Assembly: GCA_902803185.1 (NCBI GenBank)
Contig: CADCOV010000271.1
Span: 1 to 11,969, forward strand
Reading direction: 5' to 3'
DNA length: 11,969 nucleotides
Source of the DNA: an uncultured Eubacteriales bacterium
GTDB lineage: Bacteria > Bacillota > Clostridia > Peptostreptococcales > Anaerovoracaceae
Made by a program: the position numbers and the translations under genes. The notes below the pieces were generated by a model that worked only from the letters and a program-made list of their open reading frames with translations, did not search any database and was not told the DNA's origin. Positions 8,771 to 11,969 of this stretch are shown piece by piece. The number at the start of each line of letters is the position of its first letter. Positions within the stretch are counted from its first letter, which is position 1.

Positions 8771-9691
8771 GTGTTAAAATACATCGTAAAACGAATTCTG
8801 ATCACCATCCCGATGATCTTGATCATCATCCTGATCATCTTCCTGCTTCTGCAGGTTCTCCCGGGGAATCCGATCAGAGTCATGATGGGAGAAAAGGCCA
8901 GCGATGCGGTCATCGCCAGGGCTACCGAGCAGATGGGCCTCAACGACCCGGTGCTCGTCAGATTCGCAAGATATGTGCTCAATGCCTTGCGGGGGGATCT
9001 GGGCACCTCATATAAACTGAACCGCGAGATCACCGACCTGATCAGTACGGCATTCCCGCAGACGGTCAAACTCGCGATCACGTCAGCGCTCGTCGCCTGG
9101 ATCATAGGTATCCCGGCGGGCATCGTATCCGCAATCAAAAAGGACTCCCTGCTGGACAGACTGCTCATGGGATTCGCCCTCGTCGGCATCTCCCTGCCGG
9201 TGTTCTGGGCGGCCATGCTGCTGCAGTACATCCTGGGCTTCAAGCTCCAGCTGCTGCCGATCTCCGGCTATTCCACATGGAGACACATGATCATGCCGGC
9301 CATCGTTCTGGGATGGGCTTCCTCGGGTACCATCGCCCGTCTGACCCGTTCCAGCCTGCTGGGCGTCATGAGGAACGACTACATCCGTACCGCCCGGTCC
9401 AAGGGCCTCGTGGAGCGTAAGGTCGTCGTCCGGCACGGCCTCAAGAACGCGATGATCCCGGTGGTCACCATGATGGCCATGCAGCTCGCCAGCCTGCTCT
9501 CCGGCGCCGTCATCACCGAGTCCGTATTCGGTATCGGCGGTATCGGACAGCTGATGGTCAGCGCCATCAACAACCGCGACATGCCGCTGCTGCAGAGCTC
9601 CGTCGTCTTCTCGACGATCATCATCGTCCTGGGCAACCTGGTCGCTGATATCATGTACTCGTTCCTGGATCCGAAGATCCGTGAACAGTAG
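8771..9691 (+). CDS. dppB: Peptide ABC transporter permease, DppB/OppB type
   Basis: This is one of the two membrane subunits that form the transport channel. The 306-residue protein opens with a typical KYIVKRI segment and a first membrane helix at about 9-30. Further helices lie near 100-122, 131-155, 172-190, 229-250 and 275-298, six in all. The EAA coupling loop runs from about 203 (DYIRTARSKG) to IP at 229-230 and contacts the ATPases. The start is GTG 8771, with AAGGA (8759-8763) seven bases before it. It ends in FLDPKIREQ, like the next gene. The dpp name follows family and gene order; the substrate is not shown. Confidence 0.93.
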   Translation: MLKYIVKRILITIPMILIIILIIFLLLQVLPGNPIRVMMGEKASDAVIARATEQMGLNDPVLVRFARYVLNALRGDLGTSYKLNREITDLISTAFPQTVKLAITSALVAWIIGIPAGIVSAIKKDSLLDRLLMGFALVGISLPVFWAAMLLQYILGFKLQLLPISGYSTWRHMIMPAIVLGWASSGTIARLTRSSLLGVMRNDYIRTARSKGLVERKVVVRHGLKNAMIPVVTMMAMQLASLLSGAVITESVFGIGGIGQLMVSAINNRDMPLLQSSVVFSTIIIVLGNLVADIMYSFLDPKIREQ

Positions 9692-9708
9692 GGAAGGGGG
9701 GACAGAGA

Positions 9709-10701
9709 ATGAGTCTTTTAAAGAAAAAATTCGATCCGGAAGCGGCTGTCACCACCAACGAGGTCCCGAAGGATGTTCCGCTGGAGCAGTGGCTCCCGGA
9801 AGACGCCACCGAGCCGATCTTCGTAGAGGAGAAAGCTGAGGCGGAGATCGCCCCGAACCAGACCCTTTGGGAACAGTTCTGGAGCATCTTCAAGCACAAC
9901 AAGCTGGCTTTGGTGTCGCTCATCATCATCATCGCCTTTGTCGTCATCACCCTGGGAGCGCCGATCTTCGCACCGTATGACCCGAACGCCCAGGATCTGA
10001 CCCTGTCGCTGGCAAAACCGTCGGCACAGCACTTGCTGGGCTGCGATAAGTTCGGCAGAGACATCCTCTCCCGTATGATCTACGGCGGAAGAGTCTCCCT
10101 GGCCATCGGCCTCCTGCCGACGCTGGTCTCCATGGTCATCGGCACCGTCCTGGGCCTGATCTCCGGCTTCATCGGCGGCAAGGTCGACAACGTCATCATG
10201 CGTATCGCCGACATCATCATGGCGTTCCCGTCGCTGCTTCTGGCGATGGTCGTCGCCTACACCATAGGAAACGGCCTTCTGACGATCTTCATCGCTTTGT
10301 CTTTCGTCAGCTGGGCCGGCACCGCGAGAGTCGTCCGTTCGGAGGTATTGTCGCTGAGGGAGAAGGAATATGTGGAGGCGGCCACGTCCATCGGCGTCAA
10401 GCGTTCCGTCATCATGTTCCGCCACATCTTCCCGAATACCGTCCCGACGCTGATCGTCCTTCTGACGAGCCACATCCCGGGCAACATTCTGACGGAGTCC
10501 AGCCTTTCCTTCCTGGGCGTCGGCGCGCAGCCGCCTTCGACCAGCTGGGGACTTCTGGTCTACCAGATGAAGGCATACCTGCAGATCACGCCGGTCGCCA
10601 CCCTGGCGCCGGGCCTCGCGATCCTGATCCTGGTCGTCGCGTTCAACTTCTTCGGTGACGCGGTCCGCGACAAGCTGGATCCGAAGCTTCAGGAACAGTA
10701 G
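9709..10701 (+). CDS. dppC: Peptide ABC transporter permease, DppC/OppC type
   Basis: This is the second membrane subunit, partner of the upstream permease. The 330-residue protein has a long, acidic, probably cytoplasmic N-terminus of about 65 residues. The first membrane helix is at about 66-88, followed by the family motif HLLGCDKFGRDILSR (108-122), in which C112 stands where threonine is more common. The other helices lie at about 132-156, 165-188, 191-206, 244-262 and 297-315. The EAA loop is EYVEAATSIG (220-229) with FPN at 241-243. ATG 9709 has an AAGGGGGG site (9695 onward) before it and is 17 bases after the dppB stop. It ends in KLDPKLQEQ, echoing the end of dppB. Confidence 0.93.
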   Translation: MSLLKKKFDPEAAVTTNEVPKDVPLEQWLPEDATEPIFVEEKAEAEIAPNQTLWEQFWSIFKHNKLALVSLIIIIAFVVITLGAPIFAPYDPNAQDLTLSLAKPSAQHLLGCDKFGRDILSRMIYGGRVSLAIGLLPTLVSMVIGTVLGLISGFIGGKVDNVIMRIADIIMAFPSLLLAMVVAYTIGNGLLTIFIALSFVSWAGTARVVRSEVLSLREKEYVEAATSIGVKRSVIMFRHIFPNTVPTLIVLLTSHIPGNILTESSLSFLGVGAQPPSTSWGLLVYQMKAYLQITPVATLAPGLAILILVVAFNFFGDAVRDKLDPKLQEQ

Positions 10702-10713
10702 GGAGGGGGATCT

Positions 10714-11703
10714 ATGAACGACGAAGTATTGAAAATCAGAGGCCTGAAGACACAGTTCTTCACGAGCAAAGGCGTCGTCCCTGCTGTTGACGGCGTCGAT
10801 ATCACCGTCCGCAAGGGCGAGGCGGTGGGCCTGGTCGGCGAGTCCGGCTGCGGCAAGAGCATGACGGCCATGTCCGTGATGCAGCTGCTCCAGCACCCGG
10901 GCAAGGTCGTCGCCGGCACCATCGAGCTGGAAGGGGAGAACCTCCTGGACAAGACCGAGCGCGAGATGTGCGACATCCGCGGCAACAAGATCTCGATGAT
11001 CTTCCAGGAACCGATGACCTCCCTGAACCCGGTCTACACCATCGGCAAGCAGGTCATGGAAGCCATCATGGAGCACACCAACGTCTCCAAGCAGGACGCC
11101 AAGGCCCGCGCCATCGACATCTTCCGTGAGGTCGGTATCCCTGAGCCGGAGAAGCGGTTCTCCGCCTATCCGCACCAGCTGTCCGGCGGTCTCCGCCAGA
11201 GAGTCATGATCGGTATGGCCATGGTCTGCGAGCCGACCCTGATGATCGCCGACGAGCCGACCACCGCGCTGGACGTCACCATCGAGGCGCAGATCCTGTT
11301 CCTGATGAAGAAACTGCAGCAGGAGCTGGGCACTGCGATCGTCATGATCACCCACAACCTGGGCATCGTCGCCGAATCCTGCGATTACGTCTACGTCATG
11401 TACGCCGGCAAGATCATGGAGGAGGCCAACGTCCACGAGCTCTTCAAGAACCCGACGCACCCGTACACCTTCGGCCTGCTGAATTCCATCCCGAAGGTCA
11501 CGGAGACGAAGGAGGAGCTGTTCACCATCCGCGGCCTCGTACCGAACCTGCTCGAGCTGCCGAAGGGCTGCCGGTTCTGCACCCGCTGCGACAAAGCGAT
11601 GAAGATCTGCACCCAGTTCGAGCCGGATCTCTATGACATCGGAAACGGCCACAAGGTGCGCTGCTTCCTGGCGAACGAGGAGGTGATGAACAGTGGAAAA
11701 TGA
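10714..11703 (+). CDS. dppD: Peptide ABC transporter ATP-binding protein, DppD/OppD type
   Basis: This is one of two ATPases that power uptake on the inner face of the membrane. The 329-residue protein has all ABC motifs: Walker A GESGCGKS (42-49), Q-loop Q98 in [11 protein letters not shown], signature LSGG (156-159) followed by RQR, Walker B LMIADE (176-181), D-loop ALD (185-187) and switch H214. The C-terminal oligopeptide/dipeptide domain carries cysteines C286, C292, C299 and C317 with CX5CX6CX17C spacing, the arrangement reported to hold a 4Fe-4S cluster in Dpp-type ATPases. A fifth cysteine, C289, lies inside it. The ribosome site GGAGGGGGA (10702-10710) precedes ATG 10714, 12 bases after the dppC stop. 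The end overlaps the next gene. Confidence 0.95.
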   Translation: MNDEVLKIRGLKTQFFTSKGVVPAVDGVDITVRKGEAVGLVGESGCGKSMTAMSVMQLLQHPGKVVAGTIELEGENLLDKTEREMCDIRGNKISMIFQEPMTSLNPVYTIGKQVMEAIMEHTNVSKQDAKARAIDIFREVGIPEPEKRFSAYPHQLSGGLRQRVMIGMAMVCEPTLMIADEPTTALDVTIEAQILFLMKKLQQELGTAIVMITHNLGIVAESCDYVYVMYAGKIMEEANVHELFKNPTHPYTFGLLNSIPKVTETKEELFTIRGLVPNLLELPKGCRFCTRCDKAMKICTQFEPDLYDIGNGHKVRCFLANEEVMNSGK

Positions 11704-11969
11704 AAGAAAGGTACTGGTCGAATGTAAGGATCTGACCAAGGAATTCGCCACCACATCCGGTTCTTTCGGAAAGAACAAAGCCACCGTTCACGCCGTCACC
11801 GACGTGAACCTGAAGGTCTATAAGGGCGAGACCCTGGGCGTGGTCGGCGAGTCCGGCTGCGGCAAGTCCACCCTGGGCAGGCTGATGATCCACCTGCTGG
11901 AGCCGACGAGAGGCGAGGTGTATTTCGACGGAAAGCTCCTGAACACGATGAAGGAGGAGGAACTCCGCA
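11693..11969 (+). CDS. dppF: Peptide ABC transporter ATP-binding protein, DppF/OppF type (5' part only)
   Basis: This is the second ATPase of the transporter, cut by the right edge after 92 codons. The visible part holds the N-terminal strand region ([12 protein letters not shown], 7-18), a short insert before the conserved H-A-V-T-D-V motif (33-38), and Walker A GESGCGKS at 52-59 followed by TLGR. That order is typical of DppF/OppF. The start is GTG 11693, nine bases after AGGAGG (11678-11683), and it overlaps the dppD stop by 11 bases, which suggests translational coupling of the two ATPases. The remaining motifs lie outside the window. Confidence 0.9.
   Translation, partial: MENERKVLVECKDLTKEFATTSGSFGKNKATVHAVTDVNLKVYKGETLGVVGESGCGKSTLGRLMIHLLEPTRGEVYFDGKLLNTMKEEELR

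Noticed and set aside
9718..11784. 688-codon minus-strand frame spanning dppC, dppD and the start of dppF
   Set aside because: It crosses three real genes and their ribosome sites, and its composition is His/Asp/Leu/Val/Arg-rich with no recognisable fold.

Overview
The window reads as a chromosomal segment of a GC-rich, low-complexity-free Gram-positive bacterium, most likely a Clostridia-type member of the Bacillota. The reasons are a T-box riboswitch in front of an aminoacyl-tRNA synthetase gene, strong AGGAGG-type ribosome binding sites, TTG and GTG starts mixed with ATG, sigma-A-type promoters with 17-base spacers, a lipoprotein-type solute-binding protein, and a small P-loop protein of a kind I recall only from Clostridia. 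The species cannot be fixed from the sequence alone. I see no mobile element, CRISPR array, tRNA, rRNA or prophage gene.

Region 1 (1-4514) is a translation unit. Two divergent promoters share one 18-base palindrome that holds both -35 boxes. The leftward one points to a gene whose ribosome binding site lies at bases 1-8 and whose start is outside the window. The rightward one makes a canonical T-box leader with an AUC (isoleucine) specifier and an intrinsic terminator, followed by ileS and, 22 bases later, rlmN (23S rRNA/tRNA adenine C2 methyltransferase). The IleRS is the long, eukaryote-like type 2 form, and its first class I signature is GIHH (GXHH) instead of HXGH, the swapped form tied to very high mupirocin resistance.

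Region 2 (4515-5150) holds a small P-loop ATPase gene of unknown function with its own consensus promoter. An 18-base inverted repeat starts within the -10 box. The gene is closed by a strong terminator and then by a bidirectional terminator shared with the converging gene.

Region 3 (5165-6943) is a leftward gene for a cytoplasmic serine hydrolase of the class C beta-lactamase/peptidase S12 family. It is divergent from a peptide-transport operon. The 342-base intergenic space contains two good promoters facing away from each other, a candidate operator on the hydrolase side, a CodY-like box abutting the transporter promoter, and two hairpins in the transporter mRNA leader.

Region 4 (6944-11969) is an oligopeptide/dipeptide-type ABC transporter in the order binding lipoprotein, permease B, permease C, ATPase D and ATPase F. 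The last gene is cut by the window edge. A strong hairpin without a U-tract separates the binding-protein gene from the rest, which would allow more binding protein than membrane complex. A plausible reading is that the transporter brings in peptides and the cytoplasmic S12 hydrolase acts on some of them or on a related amide or ester; this is inference from gene layout. Nothing here is a clear new multi-gene system. The items most worth following are the GXHH IleRS, the back-to-back promoter palindrome, and the operator-like repeat at the P-loop gene.
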